From AP-15 sp963716115 (GTDB taxonomy: Bacteria; Pseudomonadota; Alphaproteobacteria; ATCC43930; CGMCC-115725), in the NCBI GenBank assembly GCA_963716115.1, contig CAVQSZ010000033.1:1-64000 (forward strand): a stretch of DNA of 64,000 bases, in the 5' to 3' direction. The position numbers and the translations under genes are program-made. Each line of letters starts with the position of its first letter. The stretch's first letter is position 1. Below are positions 52,982-62,245 of this stretch, one piece after another. Below the pieces are notes generated by a model, which did not search any database, was not told the DNA's origin, and was given only the letters and a program-made list of their open reading frames with translations.

Positions 52982-54364
52982 ATGACCAATCGGGTTAATC
53001 GCAGGGATTTCCTCAACACGCTCGGCGTGACCGTCGGCGTCGCCGCCGGGACCGCGGCCTCCGGCGTCGCGCCGATCGGCGCCGCCCGCGCCGATGCGCC
53101 GCCCAAGGGCGCGATCCCGGACAAGCCGTTCCGCACCGGCCACATGACCTTTCTGACCGGGCCCGCCGCGGTGCTCGGCGAGCCGTCCTTGAAGGGCCAC
53201 ACGCTCGCCGCCGAGGAGATCAACGCCCAGGGCGGCCTTCTCGGCAAGCGCAAGATCGAGACCGTGACCGCCGACGAGGCCGCCGGCACCGACGCCGCGG
53301 TCAAGGAATTGCGCCGCCTCAAGCTCTCCGAGAACATCGACATGTTCACCGGCGTCATCTCCAGCGGCACCAGCCCGGCCTTGGGGCCGGTCGCCGAGGA
53401 GCTCGGGCTCCTGACGATCATGACCGACGGCTGCACCGACTTTCTGTTCGACAAGGCGGTGCCGAAGCCCAAGCACGTCTTCCGGGTCACCAACATCCAA
53501 TCGGCCGACGGCGCCACCGCCGCGATCGGCGTCGCCCAGGCCTGGCCGCAGGTGCGCAAGATCGCCCATCTGCATCCCGACTACGCCTATGGCCGCAACG
53601 CCGCCGAGCATTTCACGCTGATCATCGAGCGGCTGCTGCCGAACGTCGAGATGGTGGCCGAGAGCTGGCCAAAGCTCGGCACCACCGACTTCACGCCGCA
53701 CATCACCAAGACGTTGTCGGCCGACCCCGACCTGCTGATCTGCTCGGTGTGGGGCGGCGACTACGTCGCCTTCTACAAGCAGGCGCTGCGCTATGGCCTC
53801 TTCGACAAGATGAAGGTCGCCAGCACGATCGCCTTCGGCGTCGCCCCGCACGCGATCGGCAAGGACCACCCCGAGGGGGTGCTGGCCGGGGTCCACGCCA
53901 ACTACCACTTCACCTACCCCAAGGGCGAGCGCTGGCCGGAGAACGAAAGCTTCGTGCAGCGCTACTTCAAGCGCTGGAACGAATACCCGAACTTCGAAGC
54001 CGAAGGCGCCTACACCTCGCTCTACGTCCTGAAGGCGGCGGTCGAGCGCGCCAACCGGCTGGTCGGCGGCTGGCCCGAGGAGGATGTGATCATCAGCCAG
54101 ATCGAGGGGCTCGGGCTCGACACCCCGGCGGGCTACCTCTACATCCGGCCCGACAACCACCAGGGCTACAAGGACACGGTGACCGGCTTCTCGAAGAACG
54201 TCGCCGAATACCCGTTCCCGATCCTCGACCCCGGCCGCATCGTCACCGTGCCGATCCGCAACATCACCGCGCCCGCGAACTGGCCGAAGCCCGGCACCAC
54301 CCACAACGAATCGACCGCCGCGGCCGACTGGATCAAAAAGACCTGGCCGAAGATCACGACCTGA
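52982..54364 (+). CDS. LIV-type ABC transporter substrate-binding protein with Tat signal
   Basis: This 460-residue Peripla_BP_6 protein starts with a twin-arginine signal (NRRDFLNTLGVTVGVAAG). The two-domain binding fold is seen in GHMTFLTGPAAVLGEPSLKG, AAEEINAQGGLLGKRKIE, HPDYAYGRNAAEHF and FEAEGAYTSLYVLKAAVERA. Tat export suggests folding before secretion. Relatives bind branched-chain amino acids, amides, urea or aromatic acids; this one is not diagnostic. A GGGAGGATGAG site precedes the ATG. The permease genes follow after a 260-base gap. Confidence 0.9.
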   Translation: MTNRVNRRDFLNTLGVTVGVAAGTAASGVAPIGAARADAPPKGAIPDKPFRTGHMTFLTGPAAVLGEPSLKGHTLAAEEINAQGGLLGKRKIETVTADEAAGTDAAVKELRRLKLSENIDMFTGVISSGTSPALGPVAEELGLLTIMTDGCTDFLFDKAVPKPKHVFRVTNIQSADGATAAIGVAQAWPQVRKIAHLHPDYAYGRNAAEHFTLIIERLLPNVEMVAESWPKLGTTDFTPHITKTLSADPDLLICSVWGGDYVAFYKQALRYGLFDKMKVASTIAFGVAPHAIGKDHPEGVLAGVHANYHFTYPKGERWPENESFVQRYFKRWNEYPNFEAEGAYTSLYVLKAAVERANRLVGGWPEEDVIISQIEGLGLDTPAGYLYIRPDNHQGYKDTVTGFSKNVAEYPFPILDPGRIVTVPIRNITAPANWPKPGTTHNESTAAADWIKKTWPKITT

Positions 54365-54624
54365 GCGCCGGACGATCGAGATCGTCGCTCCCGCGAAAGC
54401 GGGCTGCTCAGCCAGAACCTGCGCGTTCGCATGACGGACTGCCCGAGGCGGTGTGGTCCTCGATACGCGCATGGCGTCCACTTCAGGTCCTCTTCCCCTG
54501 CCTTGACCGGCTCCCCCGCCTTCGGCGGGAAGCGTGGATGGCGGGACGAGCCCGGTCGAGGATCTTGACGGCATACCGATCGAAGCCCGCTCGGCATTGC
54601 CGCCGAATTCGCGATCGCGGCCTG
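54365..54624. other. Intergenic region with dispersed repeat
   Basis: About 260 bases without a gene. It contains a CCCGCGAAAGCGGG hairpin (54390-54404) and other dispersed-repeat sequence. The hairpin could separate expression of the binding protein from that of the permeases. Confidence 0.5.
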
Positions 54625-55509
54625 ATGGACATCCTGGTCATCCAGATCCTGAACTCGCTGTTCTACGCCTCGGTGCTGTTTCTGATCGCGGCCGGGCTGA
54701 GCCTGATCTTCGGCGTCATGAACATCATCAACCTGGCGCATGGCAGCCTCTATGCGCTCGGCGCCTACATCACCGCCTGGCTGATCGGACAGGCGATCGC
54801 CGCCGGGCTCGGCCCCGCCTCGATCGGGTTGTTCCTGCTGATCCCGGTCGGCGCGCTGGGCGTGGCGCTGGTCGGCGCGGCGATCGAGCCGACCCTGCTG
54901 CGGCCGCTCTACCGCCGGGCCGAGGAATACCAGCTCCTGATCACCTTCGGCCTGCTCTTAATCCTCGAAGACGTGATCCGCATCCTGTGGGGCGGCCTGC
55001 CGCTGTCGGCCGACACCTTGATGGACGCGCTGCCGATCGTTCATGTGCTGGGCTCGCTGTATCCGGCCTACAACCTCGTCGTGATCGGCGTCGGCATCGT
55101 GGCGGCCCTCGGCCTGTGGGCCTTCGTCTACCGCACCCGGTTCGGCGTGCTGTTGCGCGCGACCTCGCAGGACCGGCGCATGGCGATGGCGCTCGGCCTC
55201 GACGTCCGCCGGGTCTACGTCCTCGCCTTCGCGCTCGGCTGCTTTCTGGCCGGGCTCGGCGGCGCCGTCATCGTGCCGAGCCAGGCGGCGGTCCTCGGCA
55301 TGGGGATCGATGCGCTGGTGCTGGCCTTCGTGGTCGTCGTCGTCGGCGGCCTCGGCAGCCTCAAGGGGGCGCTGATCGGCGCGCTGATCGTCAGCTTTGT
55401 GCGCACCGCCGGCATCCAGTTCTTCCCCGAGCTCGAGCTCGCGGCCCTCTACCTGATCGCCGGGGTCGTGCTGCTGGTGCGGCCGACCGGCCTCTTCGGC
55501 GCGGCGTGA
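54625..55509 (+). CDS. livH: LIV-type ABC transporter permease 1
   Basis: This 294-residue LivH-type permease has about eight helices. Family marks are GLSLIFGVMNIINLAHGSLY, ALGAYITAW and, in the cytoplasmic loop, RATSQDRRMAMALGLDVRRV. It forms the membrane channel with LivM. Its stop overlaps the GTG start of the next gene. The start at 54625 gives the usual N-terminal helix (MDILVIQILNSLFYASVLFL). Confidence 0.93.
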   Translation: MDILVIQILNSLFYASVLFLIAAGLSLIFGVMNIINLAHGSLYALGAYITAWLIGQAIAAGLGPASIGLFLLIPVGALGVALVGAAIEPTLLRPLYRRAEEYQLLITFGLLLILEDVIRILWGGLPLSADTLMDALPIVHVLGSLYPAYNLVVIGVGIVAALGLWAFVYRTRFGVLLRATSQDRRMAMALGLDVRRVYVLAFALGCFLAGLGGAVIVPSQAAVLGMGIDALVLAFVVVVVGGLGSLKGALIGALIVSFVRTAGIQFFPELELAALYLIAGVVLLVRPTGLFGAA

Positions 55510-56513
55510 CCGCGCTCGTCGACACCCTGCGCCCGGCCTTCCCGCGGCTGCGGCTGCTCGGGCTGGCATTGCCGGCCGCGATCCTGTTGGCGCTGGCGCC
55601 GAGCGTTGCCGATTCGTACCAGACGCTGCTGCTCGCCTACGGGCTGATCATGGCCATCGCCGCCCTCGGCTTCAACCTGCTGCTCGGCTACACCGGCCTG
55701 TTGTCGTTCGGCCATTCCGCCTATTTCGGCGTCGGCGCCTACTCGGTCGCCTTCATGGCGCAGTATCTCGGCATCCGTTCGATGGAGCTCTACATCCTGG
55801 TCGGGCTGGCGCTCTCCTGCATCGTGTCGGCCTTGTTCGGCTGTGTCTGCGTGCGCCATACCCGGATCTACTTCGGCATCCTGACCCTGGCGTTGTCGCA
55901 GGTGCTGTGGAGCCTGGCCTTGAAGCTTTTCTGGGTCACCGGCGGCACCGACGGGCTGCGGGCGCCGCGGCCGACCCTGCTGGGCGGGCTCTTCACCTTT
56001 GAGGGCGGCGACTTTACACGGTTCATCTCGTATTATTACTACTACGTCCTGGTATTGTTCGTCGCCTGCACGATCGTGATGTGGGTGATCGTCCATTCGC
56101 CGTTCGGCAAGGCATTGCAGGCGATCCGCGACAACGAGACCCGTGCGGCGTTTCTCGGCCTGCGCATCCGTCGCTTCCGCTGGCTGGCGTTTTTGATCTC
56201 GGGCACGTTCACGGGCCTCGCCGGCATCCTGTGGGCGCCGCTCAACGGGCTGACGACGCCCGACATCCTCTATTGGCCGTTTTCCGGCGAGATCGTCTTC
56301 CTGACCCTGCTCGGCGGCTTCCGCAACTTCACCGGGCCGATCCTCGGCGGCGTCGTCTTCACCTTTCTTAAGGCCTACGCGGTGGCCAAGACCGAATATT
56401 GGCAATTGCTCTTGGGCGTGGTGCTCGTGGTCCTGGTGCTGGTGCTGCCGACCGGCATCGTCGGCGGCCTGGCGCAGCTCGCCGCCCGGCTGCGGCGCAA
56501 GGCGCCGGCCTGA
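55506..56513 (+). CDS. livM: LIV-type ABC transporter permease 2
   Basis: This 335-residue LivM-type permease starts with GTG at 55506, overlapping the livH stop by four bases. It has about ten helices and the family patterns GFNLLLGYTGLLSFGHSAYF and AIRDNETRAAFLGLRIRRFR. The next gene starts at its stop codon. Confidence 0.93.
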   Translation: MTALVDTLRPAFPRLRLLGLALPAAILLALAPSVADSYQTLLLAYGLIMAIAALGFNLLLGYTGLLSFGHSAYFGVGAYSVAFMAQYLGIRSMELYILVGLALSCIVSALFGCVCVRHTRIYFGILTLALSQVLWSLALKLFWVTGGTDGLRAPRPTLLGGLFTFEGGDFTRFISYYYYYVLVLFVACTIVMWVIVHSPFGKALQAIRDNETRAAFLGLRIRRFRWLAFLISGTFTGLAGILWAPLNGLTTPDILYWPFSGEIVFLTLLGGFRNFTGPILGGVVFTFLKAYAVAKTEYWQLLLGVVLVVLVLVLPTGIVGGLAQLAARLRRKAPA

Positions 56514-57268
56514 TGGCGCTTCTCGAAACCATCGGCCTGACCAAGCGCTTCGGCGATTTCCGCGCTGTCGACAGCGTCGATTTCACGGTCAACGAGGGCG
56601 AGTTCCTGTCGCTGATCGGCTCGAACGGGGCCGGCAAGACCACGCTCGTCAACCTGATCAGCGCACAGCTCGCGCCCGACGCCGGCCGCATCCTGCTCGA
56701 AGGCCGCGACATCACCCGAACGACGGTGGCGCAGCGCATCCGCGCCGGCATCGCGCGCAGCTTTCAGCTCGTCAACCTGTTCGACGGGCTCAGCGTCCTC
56801 GACAACGTGTCGCTGGCGATTTTTTCGCGCGAGGGCAAGACCGGCAACCTCGTGGCGCTCGCCGAGGGCGACCAGGCGGTTCGCGCCGAAGCGGTCGAAA
56901 TCCTGCGCCTCTTCGGCATCGACGCCAAGCGCGGCCTCCTCGCCGGCGGCTTGGCGCAAGGCGAGCGCAAGCTCCTCGACGTCGCCGTCGCCTACGCTCT
57001 GAAGCCCCGGATCCTGTTCCTCGACGAGCCGACCAGCGGGGTCGGCACCCGCGACAAGGCGCAGATCATGGACACCGTGTCGGCGGTCGTGCGCGCCGGC
57101 GCAAGCGCCGCCGTCGTCATCGAGCACGACATGGACATCGTCTTCAAATACTCCGACCGCGTCGTCGTCATGCACGAAGGGACATTGCTCGCCGACGGCC
57201 CGCCCGCCGAGATCCGCGCCAACAAGGAGGTGGCGGCGGTGCTGCTCGGCGCGCCGGCCGAGGAGTAG
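56513..57268 (+). CDS. livG: LIV-type ABC transporter ATPase 1
   Basis: This 251-residue ATPase has Walker A (GSNGAGKTTLVNLI), the LivG-type Q-loop region (GIARSFQLVNLFDGLSVLDN), Walker B (ILFLDEPTSGV) and switch (VIEHDMDIVFKYSDRVVVMH). The signature is LAQGERKLLD, unlike the common LSYGEQ. The helical insert between strands is typical of LivG. The ATG overlaps the livM stop. Confidence 0.93.
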   Translation: MALLETIGLTKRFGDFRAVDSVDFTVNEGEFLSLIGSNGAGKTTLVNLISAQLAPDAGRILLEGRDITRTTVAQRIRAGIARSFQLVNLFDGLSVLDNVSLAIFSREGKTGNLVALAEGDQAVRAEAVEILRLFGIDAKRGLLAGGLAQGERKLLDVAVAYALKPRILFLDEPTSGVGTRDKAQIMDTVSAVVRAGASAAVVIEHDMDIVFKYSDRVVVMHEGTLLADGPPAEIRANKEVAAVLLGAPAEE

Positions 57269-57271
57269 GCG

Positions 57272-57988
57272 ATGCTCGAGCTAGAAGGCGTCAACACCTT
57301 CCGCGGCCCGGCCCATGTGCTCAGCGACGTGTCGCTGAGCGTCGGCGCGCGCGAGGTCGTCTGCCTCGTCGGCCGCAACGGGGCCGGCAAAACGACGACG
57401 ATCGAGAGCATCAACGGCCTCTTGCCGGTCCGCTCCGGCGCGATCCGGTTTCGCGGCGAGGACATCACCCGGCTGCCCGCCCATCGGCGCGCCCAGCGCG
57501 GCATCGGCTACGCGCCGGAGGGCGCCCACATCTTTCCCGACCTCACCGTGGCCGAAAATCTGCAGATCAGCCGCTGGCTCTCCGAGGCGGCGGTGCGCCG
57601 GCGCGGCGCGGGGGCCGAGCTCGGCGAGGACCGGGTCTTCTCGGTTTTTCCCGAGGTTCAGGGATTTTTGACGCGGCGCGGCATCAACCTTTCGGGCGGG
57701 CAGAAAAAGATGGTGGCGATCGCTCGCGCGATGGCCTTGTCGCCCTTTTTGCTGCTGCTCGACGAAGCCTTCGAGGGCCTGGCCCCGTCGGTGGTCGGCC
57801 GCTTTCGCGCCGCGGTCGCGATGATCAAGGAGATGGGCGTCTCGATCCTGATCGCCGAATCGAACCTGGCGAACGCGGCGGCGGTCGGCGACCGGCTCTA
57901 CGCGATCGACCGCGGCGAGATCATCTTCCACGGCTCGCCGCGCGAGGCGCTGGCCGACGCCGAGGTCATGCGCACCCTGCGGGGATGA
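57272..57988 (+). CDS. livF: LIV-type ABC transporter ATPase 2
   Basis: This 238-residue ATPase has Walker A (GRNGAGKTTTIESI), the LivF-type GIGYAPEGAHIFPDLTVAEN, signature LSGGQKKMVAIARAM, Walker B (LLLLDEAFEGLAP) and the closing IAESNLANAAAVGDRLYAID. SESN/AESN in place of the switch histidine is usual in LivF. It follows livG by three bases and its stop overlaps the start of the next gene. Confidence 0.93.
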   Translation: MLELEGVNTFRGPAHVLSDVSLSVGAREVVCLVGRNGAGKTTTIESINGLLPVRSGAIRFRGEDITRLPAHRRAQRGIGYAPEGAHIFPDLTVAENLQISRWLSEAAVRRRGAGAELGEDRVFSVFPEVQGFLTRRGINLSGGQKKMVAIARAMALSPFLLLLDEAFEGLAPSVVGRFRAAVAMIKEMGVSILIAESNLANAAAVGDRLYAIDRGEIIFHGSPREALADAEVMRTLRG

Positions 57989-59010
57989 AGCGAGGACGCG
58001 CGCTGGCCGTTGCGCTGGCCGCGGCCATATTGGCGGCGCCGGCCGAGGGCGGCCACGAGCTGCCGATCTATCCGAGCTTCTACCCGTCCGAGATCGAGAT
58101 CGAGACGACCGACCCCGCCGCCGCGGCGCGGCTGCTGGGTGCTGGCGAGCTGCACGCCTATGTCGGCGCCGAGCCGAAATTCGCCGCCGCCCCCGGAAAG
58201 GATCTGGGCAGCGTCGCATCGCTGGGCTCGTTCGTCCTGGTGTCGGTCGATCCGCCGGACTGCGCGGCGCTCATTTCCGCCCTGCGCGATTTTGCCGACC
58301 ACCCCGCCGCCGGGGCGGTCTTTCACCCGTTTCCGGTGACCCCTTATCACGCCGACTATCTGCAGCACGCCGACCAGGCCGAAGCCTTCGAGAAGCGCGT
58401 GCGCGAGGCGGCCCCGGCGGCGGGCAAGGCGCGCGTCGAACGGGTCGACGCGGCGGCTCTGCTCGCCGGGACGGCGCTGCGCAGCAACGGCTGGGTCGGC
58501 CCGCCCTGGCTCAAATCGGGCTGGTTCCAGGCCTATCGCCTGCTGGCCGACGCGCTCGGCCCGGCGGATCGCGAGCGCGCCGACAAGGATGTGAGACGGC
58601 TGGAGCAGGACGATTTCGCCGGGCTCGAGGAGCGGCTCGATGTCGAGCGCGGGCTGCTCTCGCTGCTGACCGCCAATTGCCGCCGCGCCGTCGCCGGCTA
58701 CACGCTGAAGCGCGAATGGTTCAACGCCGACTATTCGGCCGGCATCGAGAACATCGCCGCCAATTCGATGGCCGGCCTCAATTCCCCCGTGTTCATCCGC
58801 ACCGTCAAGCTCAAGGACTTCCCGTGGAACGGCCGGCTCGACCTTGGCGTCGCGGCCCGGCCCGAGGCCGCATGGAACCCGGTCGCCGGCTTCACCGACC
58901 CGGCCGGCCGCCTGATTTGGGCCGCGCTCGGCGATCCCGCCGCCTTCCCCGCGCCCTACGGCGACGGCTGGGTGCTGAACCGGATCGCCGACATCACGCC
59001 GCTGCAATGA
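57985..59010 (+). CDS. Exported protein of unknown function, cotranslated with the LIV operon
   Basis: This 341-residue protein starts with a signal peptide (MKRGRALAVALAAAILAAPA). The mature part begins HELPIYPSFYPSEIEIETTD and contains SSLVLVSVDP-like and GYTLKREWFNADYSAGIENI segments. I know no domain for it. The ATG overlaps the livF stop (ATGA), and its own stop overlaps the next gene. It therefore belongs to the transporter operon, perhaps as an extra solute-binding or processing protein in the periplasm. That role is inferred from position only. Confidence 0.7.
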   Translation: MKRGRALAVALAAAILAAPAEGGHELPIYPSFYPSEIEIETTDPAAAARLLGAGELHAYVGAEPKFAAAPGKDLGSVASLGSFVLVSVDPPDCAALISALRDFADHPAAGAVFHPFPVTPYHADYLQHADQAEAFEKRVREAAPAAGKARVERVDAAALLAGTALRSNGWVGPPWLKSGWFQAYRLLADALGPADRERADKDVRRLEQDDFAGLEERLDVERGLLSLLTANCRRAVAGYTLKREWFNADYSAGIENIAANSMAGLNSPVFIRTVKLKDFPWNGRLDLGVAARPEAAWNPVAGFTDPAGRLIWAALGDPAAFPAPYGDGWVLNRIADITPLQ

Positions 59011-59342
59011 TGCGCCGGCTGGCATTCTCGGCGCTGTTGTTGCTGACGAGCAGCGCCGACGCAGCCGAGCAGAGCTTCAGCATCCCGATCGCCCGCGGCC
59101 GGGCGCCGCAGGAATTTCAAGTGTTGCGCGTCCGTCAGGGCGACGTCGTGACCTTGGCGTGGCGCAGCGATCGGCCGCTCGTCCTGCATCTGCACGGGTA
59201 CGACATCGAATGGCGCGTCACGCCCGGCCGCGCCGCGCAGTCGACCTTTACCGCCTCGGCGTCGGGCCGCTTCCCGATCGAGACCCACGGCGCGCCCGGC
59301 CACGACCACACGCTCCTCTATCTCGAAGTTCAGCCGAATTAG
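59007..59342 (+). CDS. Small exported cupredoxin-like protein
   Basis: This 111-residue protein has a signal peptide (MMRRLAFSALLLLTSSADA) and a single beta-sandwich: QEFQVLRVRQGDVVTLAWRS, VLHLHGYDIEWRVTPGRAAQ and ETHGAPGHDHTLLYLEV. The layout is that of cupredoxins and EfeO-like domains, with several histidines in the LHLHGY and GAPGHDH stretches. There is no cysteine, so a classical blue-copper site is absent; copper or another metal could still bind. It is coupled to the upstream gene (overlap of 4 bases). Confidence 0.75.
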   Translation: MMRRLAFSALLLLTSSADAAEQSFSIPIARGRAPQEFQVLRVRQGDVVTLAWRSDRPLVLHLHGYDIEWRVTPGRAAQSTFTASASGRFPIETHGAPGHDHTLLYLEVQPN

Positions 59343-59356
59343 AGCAATTACGTGGT

Positions 59357-59451
59357 ATCGAGATTGCTTCGCTTCGCTCGCAATGACAGCAATTTTCCGT
59401 GTCATTGCGAGGACGGCTTCGCGCCCAGCGGCCCGACGAAGCAATCTCGAT
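59357..59451. repeat. Inverted-repeat element after the operon
   Basis: Perfect 15-bp outer arms (ATCGAGATTGCTTCG at 59357-59371; its complement at 59437-59451) enclose an inner pair of 12-bp arms at 59377-59388 and 59400-59411. This is the TCATTGCGAG type of dispersed intergenic repeat common in alphaproteobacteria. It may form a long hairpin and act as an mRNA end. The rest of the gap to 59612 shows nothing else I can support. Confidence 0.75.
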
Positions 59452-59612
59452 CCGGCGATGCAACCCGATAGGATGCCTTGCCACCGTAAAATTGTCCTAT
59501 TCGCATGCGATATTTCGCCCGATCGCCGGCCCGACGACGCGGCAGCCGGACCGGCGGCAACTCGTTATTCTATCTTGGCGATAGAATCCGCTGCGGATTC
59601 GCTGCAGAAGCA

Positions 59613-62216
59613 ATGCCTGCCACCAGACCGATCAACCCGACGTTGATCCATTGCCGGGTCGGGCATGACGAGCAAGGTGGGCGCCCCATTCGAATTCGTC
59701 TGAACATCGCCGCCCGGTCGTTGCTTCCGGCGCTCACCCTGGCGGCGGCGCCGGCCCAGGCCCATGGCTTTGGCCAGCGCTACGACCTGCCGGTCCCGCT
59801 CGGCCTCTACCTCGCCGCCGCGGCCGGCGCCGTCGTCTGCTCGTTCGCAGTGATCGCGCTGTTCGTGCGCGGCCGGCCGGCGCCGGCGGTCGCGCCGCCC
59901 GCCGCGCCGGGCTGGGCGGTCCCGCCGGCGCTGCGCATCGCCGGGCAGGCGGTCGCCGTATTTCTGCTCCTGCTGGTCCTGGCGGCGGGCTGGCTCGGCA
60001 ACCAGAACCCGCTGATGAACCTCGCGCCGACCGCGGTGTGGATCATCTGGTGGGTCGGGCTCCCCTACCTGTCGGCGCTGCTCGGCAATCTCTGGCGGGG
60101 GGTCAATCCGTGGGCGGCGCTGTTCGGCTGGGCCGAGGCGCTGGCCGGCCGCCGGCTTTCGCTCGGCCTCCACTATCCGCCGGCGCTCGGCGTCTGGCCG
60201 GGCCTGGCGCTGCTGATCGCCTTTTGCTGGATCGAGCTGATCTATCCGGACGCCGCCGCGCCCGCCGCGATCGCCTGGCTCGGGTTCGGCTATTCGCTCG
60301 TCACCTGGGCCGGGATGGCGCTCTTCGGGCGCGACGCCTGGCTCGACCGGGGCGAGGCGTTCTCGCTCGCCTTCGGGGTGTTTGCGCGCCTCTCGCCGTT
60401 CTCCCGCGACCGCAACCAGGCGGCGTCGAATTCGATGACCGCGCTGGTGCTGTTCGTGCTCGCCTCGGTGATGTTCGACGGGCTGCTGGCGACACCCATA
60501 TGGGCGTCTATCGACAGCCTGTTTCCCGGCGGCAGGATGGCCGTCCAGACGGTCGGGCTGGTCGCCGTCTGGCTGCTGTTTCTCGGCGCCTACCTCGCGG
60601 CCTGCCGGTTGATGAAGGCGCTCTCCGGCGGGCAGCGCTCGACGGCCGAGCTCGCCCGCGGCTTCGCCTTCACCTTGGTCCCGATCGCGCTCGCCTATCA
60701 CCTCGCCCACTATCTGAGCTTTCTCCTGATCCAGGGCCAGTACATCATCCCGCTGGCCTCGGACCCGTTCGGGCGCGGCTGGAACCTCTTCGGCAGCGCC
60801 GGCTGGCGGGTCGACATCGGGATTGTCGGCGCGCGCTTCGACTGGTACGCCGCGGTCGGCACGATCGTCGCCGGCCACATCTGGGCGGTCTGGCTCGCCC
60901 ACCGCCGCGCCCTCGCCTTGTTCCCGGCGCGGCGGCCGGCATTGCGCAGCCAATATGCGATGACGGCGCTGATGGTGGGCTACACCATCGTCAGCCTCAG
61001 CATCCTCGCCGAGCCGATCGTCGAAACCCGCGCTGGCGCGCCCGCCGTTGCCGAGGCAGCGCCCGCTTCCGTCGCCGTGCCCGCCGACGCGCTGATCCCG
61101 GAGGCCGGCGCCGGCCTCTTGCATCAAGTCGGGCCGGGGCATACGGCGCGCGCGGCGTTCCGGTTTCGCGTCCTGGCGTCGGCCTTTCACGACGGCAGCC
61201 GGATGACGATGGCCGATCTCGTCTATCCGTTCAGCTTTGCCTGGCGCTGGAGCAGCGGCGCCGACGCCGACCCCGAGATCGCCCGCGCGACGGCGCTCGC
61301 CCGCGAGCGTCTGGTCGGGTTTCGCCTGCGCGGGGCCGACGCCGCCGCGAAATCGATCACCTTCGGCGACGTGACCTTCACCCGCGAGCTGTTGATCGTC
61401 GACATCTACGCCGATATCGGCGACTGGCGCCCGGACGACGCCGCCGCGTTCGTCCCGCCGTGGAGCGCCGCGCCGTGGACCGTCATCGCGCTGATGGAGG
61501 AGGCGGTGAGCCGCGGCTGGGCCGCGTTCTCGCAAACCCGGGCGGCGCGCCTCGGCGTCCCGTGGCTCGACCTCGTCCGCTCGCCGGAGCTGACGCGCCG
61601 CCTCGCCGGGCTCGCCGCCGAATTCGCGAAGACCGGCTACCGCCCGGCGGCGCTGGCCTCGCTGGTGTCGGCCGACGAGGCGCGCGCGCGATGGGCCTCG
61701 CTCGACGCCTTCTACCGGGCGCACGGGCATCTGATGGTCACCAACGGCCCCTACCGGCTGAAGGAATGGTCGGCCACGGGCGCGACCCTGGAGGCGTTCC
61801 GCGACCTGACCTACCCGCTCGGCGTCGGCTCGTTCGACAATCTGCCGATCCCCCGCCGCGCCTTCATCGCCACCGTCGAGCCGACCCGCGGCGGGCTCGA
61901 CCTTTCGGTCGAGATCGAGGCGCTGGACAAATTCCAGCGGACCTACAAGCTGGTGCGCGAGCCGTTGCGCAGCCTTCCCGAGGGGCCGGGGCTGTCGGGG
62001 AGGCTCGACCTTGTCTGCCGTTACGTCGTGATCGGGGCCGCGGGCGAGGTCGCGCTGGCCGGCGCGGCGGACCCCGCCGCGGACGGACATTTTCGCCTCG
62101 CGCTCGATGGATCGCTGGCCCCCGGCCGCTACACCGTGCTCGCCTCGGCCGTGCTCAACGGCAACGCCGTCAACGCCGAGATCCGGCGCATCCCCTATAC
62201 CGTCCCCGCGGAATGA
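59613..62216 (+). CDS. Large membrane protein fused to a peptide-binding-protein-like domain
   Basis: This protein of about 867 residues starts near 59613 (MPATRPINPT; the true start is uncertain and could lie further in). A signal or first helix ends in AQAHGFGQRYDLPVPLGLYL, a pattern shared with membrane proteins annotated as fenitrothion hydrolase-like. Ten to twelve helices follow up to about residue 490. The C-terminal 370 residues are soluble and contain FHDGSRMTMADLVYPFSFAW and LMVTNGPYRLKEWSATGATL, which recall family 5 solute-binding proteins. It is on the same strand as the LIV operon, 270 bases downstream. Function is unknown. Confidence 0.7.
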   Translation: MPATRPINPTLIHCRVGHDEQGGRPIRIRLNIAARSLLPALTLAAAPAQAHGFGQRYDLPVPLGLYLAAAAGAVVCSFAVIALFVRGRPAPAVAPPAAPGWAVPPALRIAGQAVAVFLLLLVLAAGWLGNQNPLMNLAPTAVWIIWWVGLPYLSALLGNLWRGVNPWAALFGWAEALAGRRLSLGLHYPPALGVWPGLALLIAFCWIELIYPDAAAPAAIAWLGFGYSLVTWAGMALFGRDAWLDRGEAFSLAFGVFARLSPFSRDRNQAASNSMTALVLFVLASVMFDGLLATPIWASIDSLFPGGRMAVQTVGLVAVWLLFLGAYLAACRLMKALSGGQRSTAELARGFAFTLVPIALAYHLAHYLSFLLIQGQYIIPLASDPFGRGWNLFGSAGWRVDIGIVGARFDWYAAVGTIVAGHIWAVWLAHRRALALFPARRPALRSQYAMTALMVGYTIVSLSILAEPIVETRAGAPAVAEAAPASVAVPADALIPEAGAGLLHQVGPGHTARAAFRFRVLASAFHDGSRMTMADLVYPFSFAWRWSSGADADPEIARATALARERLVGFRLRGADAAAKSITFGDVTFTRELLIVDIYADIGDWRPDDAAAFVPPWSAAPWTVIALMEEAVSRGWAAFSQTRAARLGVPWLDLVRSPELTRRLAGLAAEFAKTGYRPAALASLVSADEARARWASLDAFYRAHGHLMVTNGPYRLKEWSATGATLEAFRDLTYPLGVGSFDNLPIPRRAFIATVEPTRGGLDLSVEIEALDKFQRTYKLVREPLRSLPEGPGLSGRLDLVCRYVVIGAAGEVALAGAADPAADGHFRLALDGSLAPGRYTVLASAVLNGNAVNAEIRRIPYTVPAE

Positions 62217-62245
62217 ACCCGCGCGGGGCCGGCCTTGCGCGGCAG

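Noticed and set aside
59565..62090. An 841-codon minus-strand frame opposite the large membrane protein
   Set aside because: The plus strand gives membrane helices and a solute-binding-like domain. The minus frame is only charged low-complexity sequence.
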